Under the pieces are notes generated by a model. It did not search any database. It was not told the DNA's origin and worked only from the letters and a program-made list of their open reading frames with translations. Positions 31,505 through 43,400 of a stretch of DNA of 64,000 nucleotides are shown here, in pieces. The translations under genes were made by a program, and so were the position numbers. Positions within the stretch are counted from its first letter, which is position 1, and every line of letters starts with the position of its first letter. This DNA is from Chrysoporthe austroafricana (Eukaryota; Ascomycota; Sordariomycetes; Diaporthales; Cryphonectriaceae), in contig JYIP02000008.1 in the NCBI GenBank assembly GCA_001051155.2, positions 2,046,001-2,110,000 on the forward strand, written 5' to 3'.

Positions 31505-34500
31505 CTAGCCCCAGACGCTGGTCTGCGCCGAGCTGGGGTAGAAGAAGGCGACGAGCCCGATGATCACGTACGTGGCGCACAGCAGCGCGCCCTCGAGGTA
31601 GTTGCTGCGGCCGTCGAGGACGAGGAAGTTGGCGATGAAGGCCGACACGAACAGGCAGACCGTCTCGAACAGCGTGAAGAACAGCGTCATCTCGCGGCCC
31701 ATGCACCACCCGATGATGACCACCAGCGGCGTCATGAACAGCGCGATCTGGATCGAGCTGCCCACCGCGACGCCGATCGCCAGGTCCATCTTGTTCTTCA
31801 TCGCCACCGTGATCGCCGTCACGTGCTCCGCCGCGTTGCCCACGATCGGCAGCACGATGAGCCCGATGAACAGCTCGCTGATCGGGCTCGTCGCCACGAG
31901 CCCGTTGATCGAGTCCACCATGAACTCGGCGCACACCGCCACCAGGCCCGTGCTGACGAGCAGCAGCACGACGGCGCTGACGCGCGACAGGTCGTCCGCG
32001 AACGGGTCGTCCGGCTCCGCCGTGCCCGTCGCCGTCGCGATCGCCCGCGCCGAGATCTGCGACGGGAGCATCGCCCCCGGCGCCCGGATCTGCTGTTCGT
32101 TCAGCCGGCCCGGCAGCGAGTTGGTGCGCCGGATCCCGTAGCGGACGCGGGGGACCGGGCCCGTCGGCACCGCCGGCATCGCGGCGGTGTTGGGCGGCTG
32201 CGCGAAGACCGTCGGGGTGAGGTTCTTAGCCACGGGCTTCAGGGCCAGCAGCGCGTCAAACGGCCTCTTGGCCGTGAGGCCCTCCCCAGACGGTCTCGCA
32301 GCGCTGTCCTGGCCCGCGATGGCGGCGAAGTCCAGACGGCGGGGCTCGCCCGGGTGAGAAGGCTTCTTCTCGGTGTTCTCCGGCACCTCGGCGATGGTCT
32401 CCTCCGTCGGGCTGTTGGCGCCGTGCGAGTGCGAGTGGTGCTTCCGCAGCTGCTTCCTGTAGCGCTTGTACGAGCGCTTGTACTTCCTCCGCCGGCGCTT
32501 GTGCCGCTCGTCGTCGGTAGAGGACTCGGCGTCGTCATACGAGTTGGTCCGGGTCGCGGCGAGCGACAGGCCGCGTGGGGGCTGCTGCTGCTCGGCGGGC
32601 TCCCCGTCCTCGGCTGCGGGGCCGCCATCGGGCCCCGTCGACAGTTTACTACGGAGTGGACCCGTGTCCATGGTGTCCACGGATGCCATGCTCGACTTGC
32701 GGCGGCGAGGGTGGCGGACCATGCGCTTCACCCTCTTGGACATGGTCTCCCTGGACCGTCCAGAGTCGTCCGAGTCCGAAGCCGATGAAGAGTCATCATC
32801 CGAGCTGGACGAGTCGAACCAGGCAACGGCCGGGCCAGGAGTCGCCTCCGCGTCGATGACCTCCTGCGGCGTGGACTCGTACATGTACGCATGGGACTTG
32901 AGCTGGAAGACCAGGTAGATCACGTATACCAGGAGAAGGACCTGCGAGGCGGTGAGAAGGGGCACGACACGGCCAGGAGAGGCACGCCTCGGCGGGGACG
33001 TACAATACTGGTTCCCCGGCTGATCTTCAGAGACTGCGCGTCTGCCAGCGTGGTATCGCTGAACGAGGCGTGGAACGCGGTCTGCAGACGCTGTTAGGAC
33101 GGCTCCAGCGAACAAGGGAGAAGGGCCGTGTAACTTGCCGGCAAGACAAGGCTGATGACACTCAGACTCAGCAGACAAGCGCTCATCTGGGTGACGGTGC
33201 TGTTGTAGATCTGGTGACACGGTCAGCTTCTCGCCAGATATCAGGTCCGGGCAAAAAGGCCGTCTCGTACCTGCTCGCGGAAGCGGAGCCCTCCAAGGAG
33301 GAAGCACATGCCAAGGATAAGGAGCAAGTTGGACAGAATAGATCCCAAGAGGGATGCCTGAACGATAGCGATCTCATTCTACAGGGGTTCTCGTCAGCCC
33401 GTCTCCGGAAAGAAAGCCATGAAGACGCATCTTCTGCTGGGTGAAGTAGTGAACATACCTTGACAAGCGCAATACTGTAGCATCACGAGAACGGTTGTTA
33501 GTGAGCAAAAGAAAGTGTATTCAGGGTGAGACCGCGTGGGTGCGTTCACACGCAAGCGCAGCGGGGAGAGCAGACAACACTCAAAGAAGGGTCTATGAGC
33601 TGGGACGCGATTGATTTGAGAACGGCCCCGGAGGGCTTCTTCTCTCTGTCGTTCTCGTCTTTGGTCACTCTGGCAAGGCACACATACATGCTGTCAGGTT
33701 CTTGTCAGCGACGGCGTCCCGAGGTTTCATCAGAGGAGGAGGAGGGGGCCCGGTCCAGCCTCCGGGTCAGGGTGGCAAGCCTCGGTCCCACACATGAGGC
33801 TTCGTTACCCCGAACCCAGCCGGCCAGCCCGGCCAGGGCAGGGCAGGGCAGGGCAGGGCAGGGCAGGGCAGGGGGAGGGAGGGAGAGAGAGGCCGTGCCC
33901 GTGGCGCACAAAACGAACGTACAAGATGATCAGTTCCACAGCATTGCCGAAGGTGATGTTCAGCAGGGCGCCCACGGCGTCGCCCATCCTATGCGCCACG
34001 GTCTCGGTGGCGTGGCTCAGGAGGCCGGCGAGCGGGACGATGGCGATGGCATTCATGGCAAAGATCACGGCGGGGCTCACGTTGGGCACGAACTCGACGG
34101 CGATGCCGACGGGGACGAAGACGAGCAGGACGTTGAGCCAGCTGTGGAAGAGGATCTTCCGGCCGGTGGTGTAGAACCGCCGGGCCAGGTTGGGCCTGCT
34201 GCTGCTGTCCTCGTCCTTGTCTCCGTCTCCGTCTCCGTCTCGTCCGTTCTGGACTTCAGTCTTTTCGTTGGTCTCGGAGGAGGGGGCCTCAGTCCCTAGC
34301 TGAGACCCCTTCCCCGAAGCCTGCGGAGATGGCGGGTGCTGCGCGCCTCCTTCAGGACCGTTATGCGATCCTGCGTTCTGGTGGAGGTTGCTGCCGCTGC
34401 CAGGTCCGCCGCCGCCGCCGCCGCCGCCGCCCCCAACGGGCAGCACACCGCCGCTGCTGCTGCTGCCGCCGCCGCCGCCGCCGCCGGTGCCCGAGGCGAG

Positions 34501-34737
34501 GAAGATGCCGCCATCGTCAGTGGTGGAGGAGGTGGTGGTGGTCCGCGCGAGCGTGGTGGAGAAGCCCAGCGAGGAGGAGTGCGAGTTGGTCGTCTGGTCG
34601 CTGCTTATGGGGAGCAGGGACGGGTCAGGGTGGTGGCCGGGTCGTCTCGCCGCGCTACGGTTGCCGCCATGAACTTTGGAGCTTGCCCAAGAACGAAGGC
34701 GATCTATATACGGTCCGTCGGGTGAAGTTTCCTTCAT
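31505..34737 (-). CDS. VCX1: Vacuolar Ca2+/H+ exchanger, CAX family (VCX1-like)
   Basis: Six exons: 34,737-33,923, 33,474-33,459 (16 nt), 33,378-33,271, 33,210-33,139, 33,081-33,004 and 32,941-31,505. They give 841 residues. CAX proteins load Ca2+ into the vacuole in exchange for protons. The two CaCA alpha-repeats are clear: GNAVELIIFIALVKNEIAIV spans exons 1-3 and GNAAEHVTAI lies in exon 6. The N-terminus (about 170 residues) is Gly/Ser-rich with poly-Gly. A long charged loop (about 390-690) with Lys/Arg/His stretches splits the two halves and makes the protein about twice the length of yeast Vcx1. Intron 4 (33,082-33,138) is GC-AG with a CTAAC branch site. Intron 1 is 447 nt and contains a (GGGCA)7 array. 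The start at 34,737 (MKETSPDGPY) is the best ATG, though the exact N-terminus is uncertain. Confidence 0.9.
33836..33870. repeat. (GGGCA)7 microsatellite in VCX1 intron 1
   Basis: Seven uninterrupted GGGCA units on the plus strand, inside the first intron of the exchanger gene. Confidence 0.95.
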
Positions 34738-36366
34738 CGAAGTCAGGGTTGGGGCCAGCGAGGGTGAGCAGGGGCTGGTCGCGACAGTGGCGTGTTTGGC
34801 TGGGCCGGGGCTGACGGGGTGGCGGTGGTGGTGGTGGTGGTGATAGTGGTGATGGTGTTTGGGGGGGAGGGAAGCTGGGTTTTTGCTGAGAGGCAAAAGA
34901 GACTGGGTGACGAGAGGGAGAGAGAAAGGAGAGGCAGACGGAGGGAGACGAGGACAGTTGGGAGGTAGCTTGATATGGGGATGGCGCCTCGCAGGTCCCC
35001 CCCCCAGTACAAACATCCCAGCACGCCCAGCGCTGCAGTTACACATCACATCTGCGATGATCCGTCACCAAAGCAGCCAAGCCACTATCAGCGCATGGGC
35101 GCTGGAAAGGGCAAGTGTGCGGGGGTCCCCTCGTCCCCTCTGGGCCCTCTGGGCGCGGCTCAGCCTTCCCACAGGGCCACAGGGCCACAGCAGGGCCACA
35201 GGAGGGGGCCACAGGGCCCTGCCGCGGCATGCACAGCGTGCACAGCGTGCACAGCGTATGAGCCAGTACCCAGTGCGGCCGCTGAGGGGTGGGTCCCCAG
35301 GCCCCCTCCAGGCCCCATGCAGCCCCCCTGTCGCCTGCTCAGTTGACCGCTGTGACGGCTCGATAAGTGGTCCCCCGGCAGGGTCGAGGCCCCTCCGTCA
35401 TTGGAAGACAGCAGTCCCACGCCCTGCGCCCGCTTCAGTCATCAGAGACTCATCATCACCATGTATGTATGTATGCATGCATGCATGTGTTTGCTCGCCT
35501 GCGGGAGCGCTGTGTTCCCGGCTGCTTGTGACTGTGGTACTTTTCCCTACATCCCTACATCATCCTGACGAGGCACACACACACACACACAGCACACCAG
35601 CGGTCTGGACCCGGCGATACAATGGGAGGGGGAGGAGGCGAAAGGGCGGTTGGTTACGTAGGGGCACGGACTAGCAGCGGCTCGCTATCACCCACGACAA
35701 AGGGTATCCCTTGGGCGCCGGCGCAGGCCATTGGCCATCGATACGCAGTGGTGACGGGATCGAGAAGCTGGGCACACCGGATGAAACAAACCATGATGGG
35801 ACGGGGGGGAAACTCAAAAGGACTTGACCATCACGGGCGGGGGGGCAGCAGCAGCACCTGATACGGCCTGCCTGCGTGATTCGGCCGCCGCTTGAGGGAT
35901 GCCCCGTTTCCACGATGTTTGATCAATCGCAGGGCTGGCGGCGTGCTCACTGACTGGCTGCGGTCGCACGGATCTCCCCCATGGCCGCCAGGTGGGCCCA
36001 CAAAGCCCACACCGGGCATGCGGTGAGGTTACATCCCGGCTCCGAGTGGACGGAGGACACGCACACCGGTCAGGCACAGGGCATGCGTCCCTATCACAGG
36101 GCTCCACCCACCCGCCTCGGCTCGCTCGGAACGGGGTTTGATGGTCAGACTGTCCCGGAGTCTCGTCCCGTTCGCTCGTTGGGCGGTTGGACCGACCTCT
36201 GCGGCGGCGGCAGCAGCACGAGACGGTGTAGCCAGTCGTCTGGGGAGGGAGTCGCTGGAGGATGGCTTCAGAGGCACGGTGACCGCACAGGAAGAGAGGA
36301 GAGAACCCGGTGTCGAGACAGACGACCAATCTGGCGCCGGCCGCTGCGCTTATCTCATTTCGTCAT
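34738..36366. other. 1.6-kb spacer rich in short tandem repeats
   Basis: It contains the VCX1 promoter and leader, then several small arrays: GGGCCACA-type units (35,171-35,217), GCACAGCGT x3 (35,231-35,257), an ATGT/ATGC run (35,463-35,487) and an (AC)n run (about 35,573-35,590). No gene is seen. Confidence 0.6.
35171..35257. repeat. GGGCCACA minisatellite and GCACAGCGT x3 array
   Basis: Imperfect ACAGGGCC-type units are followed by three perfect 9-base GCACAGCGT units. The first motif recurs at 60,301-60,344. Confidence 0.85.
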
Positions 36367-38660
36367 CTACGCCTTCTTCAGCCGTTTGGAGCGCCTAGTA
36401 GATGGCGCCTCCTCTGCCTCTGCCTCCTCTGCCACAGGAGCACCGCCAGCCTCCTCTTCTGCGTCATCCTCTGCGACTTCGGAGTCCGAGTCGTCGGATA
36501 TCTCTGGCGCGCTGTCACTCCCAAAGCCCTCGAACGTCTCGTCAGCCCCCACCCCGTCGGCCTCTGAGCCGTCCTCCTCTTCAGCAGCCTCCTCTTCTCC
36601 CTCCTCCCCCTCCTCCGCCACCTCCTCCTCCTCGACCCTCTTCCGCTTCTTTGGCACCTCAGCAGTGCTGTCTTCGCCCTCGGCGCTGTCGCTCTCCACA
36701 GGTGGTGGTATAAACCAGGGTATCTTTCCGCGCATGAAATCGTTCAGGACCATCTTCGCAACGCCGTCGACGTCAGGCTCACCGCCCTTCAGCAGGCGAC
36801 CCCCCTTTCTTGCGAGCATCTCTAGGAACTGGATGTGGTCGTCGTTCCAATCGCTGATGTTGTATGTCCGTGCCATGTGATGCTTCTTCACCCGCTTCAG
36901 CACCGCAGGTATGTACTGTTCCGGGTGCTCCACGTTCTCGACGCGCACCACGCCCCGCAGCAGCAGCTCCTTGGGCGCGTCGTGGTGGTTCTGTGGGACG
37001 ATGCCGGGGCAGTCGATCAGGTAGATCCTCTTCATCAGCGTCACGTACTGCCACACCTTGGTCTCCCCCGGGATCGGGGCCGTCGTTGCCACCTTCTTGC
37101 CTCGAAGGGTGTTGATGATGGATGACTTTCCGGTGTTGGGGTAGCCGATCAGGCCCACTGACACCTGTTTCCTGTCGGCATGGAGCTTCGAGAACTGGCG
37201 GAGCAGGTTGATCAGAGATCCCTTGCCGAACGGGTTGTTTATAGACGCGCGGAACGCCGCCGTGGGATAGTCCTTCTGCAGGTATTTTACCCATTGGGCC
37301 TGGCAGTCGTTAGCCCTAGAACTGTAAAGCTAGACGAGATGCAAAGTTGAAGAGAGCCGAGCCACTGGGCTCGGGATATGTATGTCCTCTTTACTAAGAA
37401 ATCCACGGGGATGTGTTCGAAATGAACAAGGCAGACTTCAACTCAAATGGAGACAAATCCACTCCCACGACGCTCAGCCAAAACGGAGACCGTCTGTCCT
37501 CCCTAGCCGGAGCCAGGGATTCCGGGAGATGGAAGTCACTCTCCCCAAGTTATAACAGACAGATTCCATTGGGCGCCGAGGCGCCGGAAAATTTCCTGAC
37601 TTAAAACTTGGGGATGGGGGAACGAACGTTCTCTCACAATTTCTGGGAAAGACTGCGGATCATGCAGACGCCGGGGACGACTTACAGCAACCTTGGCAGG
37701 AACCAAGTCGCACTTGTTCAGGATGAACACGAGATGCTTGTGCGGTGCCTCCTCCTTCAGGTACTTCTCGACCGATCGACACCGCGTTCCAAGGGGATCC
37801 CGAGCGTCGAGGACATGCAGGATGACATCGGAAGAGTCGATGACCTTGTCTGTAACTTCAGGTTAGCGCCGCCGGTGCATATGCGGGTCCAGCGTGACAC
37901 GTACAGAGCTCGTTCCATATCCGCTTGGACTGGCCCTTCGAAAAGATAGGTTCGACGGCCGTCGTTATGACACCCTCATCCGCCGGACGCATATCGCCTG
38001 CCTCGGCCTGCGCGGCGCCGAGCTCTCCGCTCAGCAGCCTCGCCTCCTCGAGCTTCTCGTGGTACGTCTCCAGGCTCTTGACCGTGTCGTCCGCCAGCTC
38101 GCCGATGTTGCTCACGCTCAGCTTGACGCGCTTCCGGGACGACTTGGGCCCGAACACCTCGGCGAACGGCGACGTCTCGACCGTCATCTTGGCCTGGTGC
38201 TGCTTGAGCCCGTTGACACGGTTGTCCTGGCCGTCGCGGATCAGGGACAGGGGCAGCTTGTTGCTCTTGAGCAGGACGGTGTACGGGTCCTTCTCCTTCT
38301 GGGCGATGGCGTCGCGGAACGCGCTGAGCGACTCCTGGCTGATGACGCGGCTGTTGGAGAACCACTTGCGGTTGGGCTCGACGCGCGCGCTGGGCACGTC
38401 GCGGCTCTGGTACGAGGCGACCTTGACGATCTTGCCCTCGGCGTTGCGCTGGGGCTTGCCTTCTTTGAGGATGTTGAGCTGCTTCACCTTCTTCGCGGAG
38501 CGGTAGAAGTTTTCTCTGGACGCGGCGTGTCAGCACGAGATGCGGTGCGAATATGTCACAGAGAGGAGGGGGGTGCATACCCCTTGACCTTCAGGTTGCC
38601 ACCGCCCTTGTCGGTGCCATCGCGAACCCGGCGGTTCGCCTCCTTCTTGAAGCCACCCAT
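36367..38660 (-). CDS. NOG2: Nucleolar GTPase NOG2 (60S pre-ribosome assembly)
   Basis: Four exons: 38,660-38,581, 38,515-37,905, 37,849-37,686 and 37,299-36,367. They give 595 residues, normal for fungal Nog2/Nug2. The protein binds pre-60S particles and its GTP cycle licenses export. The N-terminus [15 protein letters not shown] and [16 protein letters not shown] are diagnostic. The GTPase domain is circularly permuted (YlqF/YawG type): G4 NKCD at about 275-278, G1 GYPNTGKSS at about 337-345 and G3 DCPG at about 381-384. The C-terminus is acidic, then ends in RRSKRLKKA. Introns are 65, 55 and 386 nt; the last is unusually long and may host a snoRNA. The start lies 473 bp from the divergent mS26-like gene. 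Confidence 0.96.
37529..37620 (-). ncRNA. Candidate H/ACA snoRNA 5' hairpin in NOG2 intron 3 (snR191-like)
   Basis: The 386-nt third intron of NOG2 contains a strong hairpin. CCCCAAGTT (37,613-37,605) pairs perfectly with AACTTGGGG (37,551-37,543), and an upper stem is built on a GGCGCC/GGCGCC self-complementary pair. The internal pocket exposes AGTCA (37,601-37,597) and GTTAT (37,556-37,552), flush with the upper stem. These could pair with UGACU and GUAAC on either side of the conserved pseudouridine in LSU helix 69. The pocket lies 14 nt before AGAGTG, where an H box would be expected, although that sequence is not a perfect ANANNA. In yeast the NOG2 intron hosts snR191, which guides helix 69. 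No convincing 3' hairpin was found. Confidence 0.42.
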
Positions 38661-39133
38661 CGCGAAGACGTCAAGGCTGCGGGCAGTGTAGTCGAGCTAT
38701 GCGTATAAGTACGGGGAATTAAGAGGCAAGCCGAAGAGCGGCCTGTTCAAGCCTCTCAAGGCTGAATGTATGTTATGAAAGAGTCGACTGAAGGAGCGTC
38801 AACGCTCCGGAGAAGGGCTCTCAGTGCAAGGAAAATCACAAGAAGTTGAGAAGGGGAAACGCAGAAGGGGAAAAAAAAAAAGTTGCGAGCTGCTGCAGGG
38901 TTGGTTGGCTGCCGCTGGTGGGGCCCCGTCCTGGGTGTGCCCGCCTCCAAATTTAGCGGGTCCAACCGTGTTATGTAAGACGAAATTTCATTCCACGGGC
39001 TCCAGACTGCATCAGCCTCATCCTCACCACCTGCAAACCGAGCTTCATTAACCACTTCGAGGGGGCTGGACGGCGACACACTTCCACACCCGACCCGTGT
39101 CTGCCCAGACGGACACGCTACACACCCACCACG
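38661..39133. promoter_or_regulatory. Divergent promoter of NOG2 and the mS26-like gene
   Basis: 473 bases separate two divergent genes that both serve ribosome production (cytosolic 60S assembly and mitochondrial 37S). No specific factor site is claimed. Confidence 0.5.
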
Positions 39134-40081
39134 ATGCCCCCCCCAATACCACGGGCGCCGCTGCGCGCCCTCCGCACACCCGTCCTCCCGCCCTGGACGA
39201 CCTCAGCGGCACGACCCTTCAGCAGCACGGCCGCCGCCGCTTCCGACATCCCTATCCCGCCCGAGTCACCACGCTTCATCCCCCTTCCCGAGCTGCCGCA
39301 GTCGGACGAGACCAAGAAGCCGCCCGTGAAGGGCCGGCTGCCGGTGCCGCGCGAGATCTTCACGAAGCGCGCGCACGGCGAGCACAAGCGCTCGCCGTCC
39401 TTCGTGCGCGACACGGCGCCGCACTCCAAGGCGGAGCGGCGCGGCGAGCCGCCGCGGTCCGAGCGCGACGCCTGGCGGCGCCTGATGGCCGAAAGCCGGC
39501 GGCAGGCGCTGGGCAGCGGCCTGGGCGCCCTCTGGCGGCGCAAGGTGGCGCGCGAGACGCGGGCGCGGGCCCGCGCCGACACCCACGCGGCGCGCAACCT
39601 CGACGACAAGCGCGCGCCCGAGCGGCCCGACGACATCTTCACGCGCGGCACCGTCCCGCGGGCGACGCTCGACACGGCCGTCGTGCGCGACCCCGAGTAC
39701 GCGGCGCGGCAGCGCGTCTCGGCGGAGCGCACGGCGGCGCTGCAGGCAGCGCGGGCGGAGGCGCGGAAGGACGCCGTCCAGCGGCTGTACGTCGAGGCGA
39801 GCAAGTTCATCGTGACGGAGGAGGAGCTGGTGAAGAAGGTGGACGAGATCTTCACCGAGGAGCACTTCAAGAAGGCGGGCACCGCGCGGGGTATCTTCTG
39901 GGGCGCCGAGAACGTGTGGGAGGCGTACGGGTCGCCGACCACGGTGCGGCAGATGTTTGCGGACATGAGGGGCACGAGCACGCAGGTTACGAAGGCCTTC
40001 GACACGGCGTCCAACAAGACGGTCCAGAGGCAGAAGGTCGTCGCGGGTGAGCTCACGGGTGGTGCGCTGTCTGTGGAATAG
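39134..40081 (+). CDS. Probable mitochondrial small-subunit ribosomal protein (mS26/PET123-like)
   Basis: A single-exon gene of 315 residues. The N-terminus (MPPPIPRAPLRALRTPVLPP, then ARPFSSTAAAAS) is a typical mitochondrial presequence. Next comes GRLPVPREIFTKR, and then a long, highly charged helical body with many Arg/Ala/Glu residues (about 105-240). The C-terminal part reads KVDEIFTEEHFKKAG and IFWGAENVWEAYGSP. This overall plan (presequence, P-R-xIF motif, long basic coiled helix) fits fungal mS26/Pet123. The assignment is by resemblance and less certain than for its neighbours; another mitoribosomal protein is the main alternative. Confidence 0.6.
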   Translation: MPPPIPRAPLRALRTPVLPPWTTSAARPFSSTAAAASDIPIPPESPRFIPLPELPQSDETKKPPVKGRLPVPREIFTKRAHGEHKRSPSFVRDTAPHSKAERRGEPPRSERDAWRRLMAESRRQALGSGLGALWRRKVARETRARARADTHAARNLDDKRAPERPDDIFTRGTVPRATLDTAVVRDPEYAARQRVSAERTAALQAARAEARKDAVQRLYVEASKFIVTEEELVKKVDEIFTEEHFKKAGTARGIFWGAENVWEAYGSPTTVRQMFADMRGTSTQVTKAFDTASNKTVQRQKVVAGELTGGALSVE

Positions 40082-40443
40082 ACGGAGCAGCGTGAGAACC
40101 CCACAAGCTCACGAGGCGGTTCAATATGCAAGCAACTCCGCGCCGCGCGGATGAGCAGGGTACAGAGAATGATGTACACGAGGAAATCTTGATTGAGTGT
40201 GTCCAAAGAGATCCGTGTTGGGTGGATCGAGTTCCACGATGCTCCCAAGCCCCCTTCAACGCCCGAGGTCCGAATGCGATACATGGTTAGGGCGGTTCAC
40301 CCTAACTTGCCTCTAAAGAAAAAGCACGATAGTCTACATAGCGATCGTCCCCTGTCCCGGAATAGATCAGGACCACATGCAGGAACGCTTCCAATATCAA
40401 AGACATGTACAGAAGTCCCAACTCCCTCATCTCCACGATAGCT
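40082..40443. other. Convergent 3' spacer
   Basis: 362 bases between the mS26-like gene and the ABC transporter stop codon. No feature is recognised. Confidence 0.7.
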
Positions 40444-43400
40444 CTACCGCTTCTCTACCAGCAGGACGTGCATCGCCGCGTATGCGAGGACGACAAAGCC
40501 GGCTGCATAAGCCCCCAGGCAGATGACATCTGTCCACATGGCGCTGTTGTCGAATCCGAAGGAGCTGAGGATCGCAGCGCCGGGCACCGTGATATCCAAG
40601 CCATACTTCTTGTCCACCAGCGTCAGCTTGCTGACTTCGTTGACGATGAGCGACTCGAAGGCATAGTGGAAGATCGACAACCACTGGAGCCATTTGGCAC
40701 CATCGGGAATCTTCTCCTGGTTGAGCAAGAGACCGGCGAACAGCAGGCTGAAGAGCATGACCAAGCTGCCGATTAGGTTTGCCACGCTGTTGTCCTTGCA
40801 GACGATGCCTATGAAGAGGCAGATCGCTGCAGCTGCAAGGTTGAACAACACCAGCACGAGAATGAAAATGAAGAAGTGGCCCACATCAGCCTTCAATCCC
40901 GTCATCGGGTAGATAATGATGCCCATCAGGATCGGTGGGATGATCCGGAGGGGGATGATGTCGAACAGAACCTTCGATGCAAAATATGTGACTGGCGAGT
41001 AGTACCCATTCGCACGCTCCCTGGTGAAGAGCAGCCGCTCGGATGAGAACACGTTCAGGCTGGTCAAGGTACTGAAGCCGAACAGAGCTAGCACGAAAAA
41101 GAACAGACCCAGACGGTTCTGGAAGCCAGGAATGTCTTCGGTCAGACCATAGAAAAGGTATCCAGAGAGGACGCCGAGGAGGATAGCGATTGCGTAATGC
41201 GTCAGCATCAGCAGCGGATTGCGGTAAAGGTTCTTCCAGGTGCGCTGCGACAAGATGATGAACTGTCGGCTGTATCCGATGCGCGCGTAACCCTTGCCGA
41301 CAACACTTGTGTGGATGTTGGGGCCGTTGATGTTGTATGCGTTTCCGTTTCGACCGTTGGCGCTTTGTGCGGTGGTAACTGACTGCGAGATCTCCTCGTG
41401 GATCGCGCTGGCAATGTCAGACGTGTTGAAAGAGTTGACGAGGATATCGAGGTCAGTCCCGCCTGCGGCCGCAGGTGGCAGGTCGTCAGGGTCCTCGATG
41501 ATCTGCGGTGGAACACGGCCTTGAGGTTGTCTGTGGAGCTTGTATGCACCAGTCTCGCCCTCGCCATCAGACGACGCGGTATCGACATGAGTCTTGCGAC
41601 GGGTGAACAGCTCGCGCTCCTGCCTGGACTTGACGGAATCTCGGCGCTTGTTCTTGGGCCTGGATGACGATGCCTCGACCCCGCTGTCCTCCCCGACGCT
41701 GACGTTGGAAGTACTGGCAATGCTCTTGACCCCCCGGGTGCTGCTCGGTCCAACACTGGCCACATCAGCGGCCACGGTGCCGTCGTCGAAGCTGGTTGAT
41801 GTACTGGCATGCATGGTAAGATCGACGAGGAAGTCGGCAATATTGAATCCCGGCGGGCACTCGTAGCCGATGTGATCGAAGTAGTCCTGGCATTGGCCAA
41901 ACGGACCAGAGAACACAGGCCGGCCTTGAGCCAAGAGGACCAGTCGGTCGAACAGGGCGACAATGTTTGACCGCGGCTGGTGAATGGTGAAAATGACAGT
42001 CCGCTTGAAATCCTTGGCCAGAGTCACCAAGCACTCAATAACGTTGAAGGCATTGTACGCGTCAAGACCGCTGGTAGGCTCGTCCAGGAAGAGGATCGAG
42101 GGGCTGGTGACCAGTTCGCAGGCAATACCCACCCGACGCTTCTCGCCGCCAGAGATGCCACGGCCCTTGCCCTCCTCCGAGCCGATCAGCGAGTCCTTGA
42201 TGTGGAAGATACCCAGCTGCTTCTCGACCTCCGTCACTCGTTGTTCCTTAGCAGCCCTAGTCATATCCCGGGGCAGTCGCAGCAGGGCGCTGTTCAGGAT
42301 CGTCTCGTGGACCGTTAAAGTTGGGAGCATGGTGTCTTCCTGGTCGACAAACCCAACTACTGACTTGAAGTTCGCGTCGCTCACCTTCTCGCCATTGACG
42401 AAGAAGTCACCGCTCACGTCGCCCCTCTTGTTCTTGCGTGCGAGAATGTCCAAAAACGTCGTCTTACCGGCGCCAGAAGCGCCCATGATGGCCGTAATCT
42501 CTCCGGGATGGGCCACGCCTGATAGGGAGTATAGTATCTGCTTGCCGTTGAGGACGTATGAGACGTTCTCAAACTGGAGCGAGGCAGGTTTGTGGTCCGC
42601 CATAAGCTTAAGCGCCTCATCGTCGGAGTCGTCCAGGTGAATCGGCCCATATCTGAAGGAGCGTCTCGACAGATACCAGGTCAGGACGATGACAGCGACC
42701 AGGAAGAGGGCACAACCGGCGATGACCCCGGCGATGAGTGGCGTGTTGATCTTCGGCACGGATGGCTTGTAGTCGGGAAGCTCGGAGTAGTGCACGCACT
42801 CGCCGGAGTGGCATGAGAGGAAGATGCTGGAGTCACCGATGATAGAGCTGATCAGGTCGTTCATGGCCGGCTCCTCGAAGCTGCACTTGTTGACACCCCC
42901 TTTGTTCTGGACGCACTTGAACGAGCCAGGACCCTTGATCTCCTCGGCCAAGAAGTCAGTGATGTCAACCGAGCCGTCCAGACCGCAGAGCATCCGATCC
43001 GGTATGCATGAGCACTCGACATTCTTGCAGTTATATGTAGTCCTGTTGTAATTCTCGTCGCTGAAGTCGTAGCTCGACTCGCACTGGTCCAAGGTGCAGT
43101 AGAACGATTCCCTCCGGTCAACCCAGACTGCTTGAGGTCAGCGCGCGCTCGTGGCCCAGAAGCCCTTGGGGGAGGGGGGGCCAGGGTGCTCACATTGGAA
43201 GTCGCATCTGCCATCTGGTGCGTTGCAGGTGAATGTGACCTGCGGGACCTGTTCGCCCAGGAGGTCTCGGATCTTCTCGTTCGTCACGTCGCACATCTGG
43301 TAGTTGTTCTTGATGACATTGCCCAGCTGATAGCAGACCCCGCCATCTCCTGACTCCATCAGAGAGTTGCAGGCGCGGTCGTCATTGCACACATTGCAGT

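Noticed and set aside
33475..33921. C/D-snoRNA-like boxes (TGATGA, CTGA) in VCX1 intron 1
   Set aside because: Boxes are only about 25 nt apart, with no terminal stem and no clear guide.
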